Of a DNA stretch of 64,000 bases, positions 62,899 through 64,000 are shown piece by piece. The stretch covers positions 3,100,001-3,164,000 of the forward strand of contig NZ_CP040695.2 of assembly GCF_005954645.2 (NCBI RefSeq). Reading direction: 5' to 3'. The stretch comes from Nocardioides sp. S-1144. GTDB taxonomy: Bacteria > Actinomycetota > Actinomycetes > Propionibacteriales > Nocardioidaceae. Each line of letters begins with the position of its first letter. Within the stretch, counting starts at the first letter, position 1. Under the pieces are notes generated by a model, which ran no database searches, was not told the origin of the DNA, and saw only the letters and a program-made list of their open reading frames with translations. Made by a program: the position numbers and the translations under genes.

Positions 62899-64000
62899 AT
62901 GGTGCAGTCCATCCCGGCCGCGCGGGTGGCCACGCTGGTCGGCGACTTCGACCGCTCCCCCGCCTACGTCGGCCTGTCGGAGGCCCTCACCGAGCTGGTC
63001 GGCGACGGGCGGATCGGGCTCGACGTCCGGCTGCCCAGCGAGCGCGACCTCACCGCCGCCCTCTCCGTCTCGCGCACGACGGTGACCCGCGCCTACGCGC
63101 TGCTGCGCGACGGCGGGTACGCCGAGGCCCGGCAGGGGGCCGGCACCTTCACGCGGGTGCCCGGCGGCCGGTCCCGGGCCCACGACCGCGCGCTCCTGCC
63201 CGGCCCCGACGACGGCGACGCGATCGACCTCAACTGTGCCGCCGCCTCGGCGCCGCCCGGCATCGCCGCCGCCTACGCCGACGCCGCGGTCGAGCTGCCG
63301 GCCTACCTCGGCGGGCACGGCTACTTCCCCGCCGGGCTCCCCCGGCTCCAGGCCGCGATCGCCGCGACGTACGACGCCCGCGGCCTGCCCACCGCCCCCG
63401 AGCAGGTCATGGTCACCCCTGGCGCGCTGACGGCGGCGGCGATCGTGGCCCAGGCCTTCACCGGGCCGCGCGACCGGGTGCTCGTCGAGTCGCCGGTCTA
63501 CCCGAACGCGGTCGGCGCGATCCGGCACAGCGGCGCGCGGGTCACCGGGCTGCCGGTGGACCCGGACGGCTGGGACCTCGACGCCGTCGGTGCGAGCCTG
63601 CGGCAGGTGCGGCCCACGCTCGCCTACCTGATCCCCGACTTCCAGAACCCGACCGGCCACCTGATGACCGAGTCCCAGCGCCGCACCTACGCGAGCCACC
63701 TCCGGGCGGCGGGCACCGTCGGCGTCGTCGACGAGGCGCACCAGGCGCTGGCCCTCGACGGGCAGGAGATGCCGCGCCCGTTCGCGGCGTTCGACGACCG
63801 GACGATCACCCTCGGCAGCGCCAGCAAGTCGTACTGGGGCGGGATGCGGCTCGGCTGGATCCGGGCTCCGCACGGCGCCATGGAGCGGCTGACCCGGGCC
63901 CGGCTCGGCCTCGACCTCGGCGCGCCGGTGATGGAGCAGCTGGTCCTGGCGCGCCTGCTGACCCACCCCAACGACGTCGTGCAGCGGCACCGCGACCGGC
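62899..64000 (+). CDS. MocR-type GntR-family regulator with aminotransferase domain, partial (3' end missing)
   Basis: The winged-helix N-terminal domain (LPSERDLTAALSVSRTTVTRAY at about residues 46-67) is fused to a fold-type I aminotransferase-like domain. The latter has the PLP-lysine in LGSASKSYWGGMRLGW near residue 311 and PDFQNPTGH. This is the PdxR/MocR class, in which the aminotransferase fold senses pyridoxal phosphate or an amino-acid aldimine. The gene continues beyond the window. ATG 62899 is preferred over a GTG three codons earlier because of spacing to GGGAAAG. It is divergent from YczE, and it probably regulates it. Confidence 0.9.
   Translation, partial: MVQSIPAARVATLVGDFDRSPAYVGLSEALTELVGDGRIGLDVRLPSERDLTAALSVSRTTVTRAYALLRDGGYAEARQGAGTFTRVPGGRSRAHDRALLPGPDDGDAIDLNCAAASAPPGIAAAYADAAVELPAYLGGHGYFPAGLPRLQAAIAATYDARGLPTAPEQVMVTPGALTAAAIVAQAFTGPRDRVLVESPVYPNAVGAIRHSGARVTGLPVDPDGWDLDAVGASLRQVRPTLAYLIPDFQNPTGHLMTESQRRTYASHLRAAGTVGVVDEAHQALALDGQEMPRPFAAFDDRTITLGSASKSYWGGMRLGWIRAPHGAMERLTRARLGLDLGAPVMEQLVLARLLTHPNDVVQRHRDR

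Overview
The window is a 64 kb piece of a very GC-rich actinobacterial chromosome. Gene content and order point to a Nocardioides-like member of the Nocardioidaceae: the recG-rsmD-coaD-yceD-rpmF-rnc-mutM block, a DinB/mycothiol-type maleylpyruvate isomerase homologue, a coenzyme F420 gene (cofC), an HU protein with a long Lys/Ala tail, and PknG/GlnH/GlnX signalling genes. The genus is an inference. No phage, integrase, insertion sequence, CRISPR array or compositional island was seen. The window looks like ordinary core chromosome with unusual regulatory and repeat features.

Layout. 1-9 kb: partial MFS transporter, a small coiled-coil protein, then a minus-strand RNA/DNA maintenance block (mutM, rnc, rpmF, DUF177, coaD, rsmD, recG, DAK2 kinase-like protein) divergent from rpmB. 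9-16.5 kb: a RibD-like reductase, thiL, an Lrp-type ligand domain, a DUF3515 lipoprotein, ddl, a transsulfuration-type PLP enzyme, gpsA, plsC and cofC. 16.6-24 kb: hup, leuD-leuC with divergent IclR regulator, ogt, an Ada-AlkA fusion and an LCP ligase. 24-35 kb: tRNA-Glu, tRNA-Gln, a CPBP protease, gltX, a FAH-family hydrolase, a putative glycosylase, an ABC-F ATPase with upstream leader peptide, an AAC(2')-I-like acetyltransferase, an amidase, and an FMN reductase/TetR pair. 35-49 kb: cimA with an isoleucine-rich leader and intrinsic terminator, a two-component system plus ABC-2 exporter, a membrane Ser/Thr kinase, an M20 peptidase, an MFS protein, ilvE, leuB (with a second putative attenuator upstream) and a methyltransferase.

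49-61.5 kb is the most interesting part. Ten tightly packed minus-strand genes run telA, a 173-aa unknown, a CbxX-type AAA+ ATPase, glnX-like sensor, glnH-like amino-acid-binding lipoprotein, a coiled-coil protein, pknG-like kinase, PP2C phosphatase, vWA protein and an FHA protein. This is an enlarged version of the mycobacterial GlnX-GlnH-PknG amino-acid-sensing axis. It carries its own phosphatase, phosphothreonine reader, ATPase and TelA/vWA partners, and three members share N-terminal zinc-ribbon modules. The FHA gene carries an apparent one-base frameshift. The window ends with a PemK/MazF-like protein and a divergent YczE/MocR pair.

Two themes cut across the regions. First, branched-chain amino-acid genes are scattered (leuCD, cimA, ilvE, leuB) and seem to use different controls: an IclR operator and two leader-peptide attenuators. 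Second, several 3' gene ends, mostly between convergent genes, carry arrays of palindromes. Their sequences differ from site to site, but spacing is regular (42-43 bp at two loci, 62 bp at two others) and gene stop codons can lie inside the repeats.
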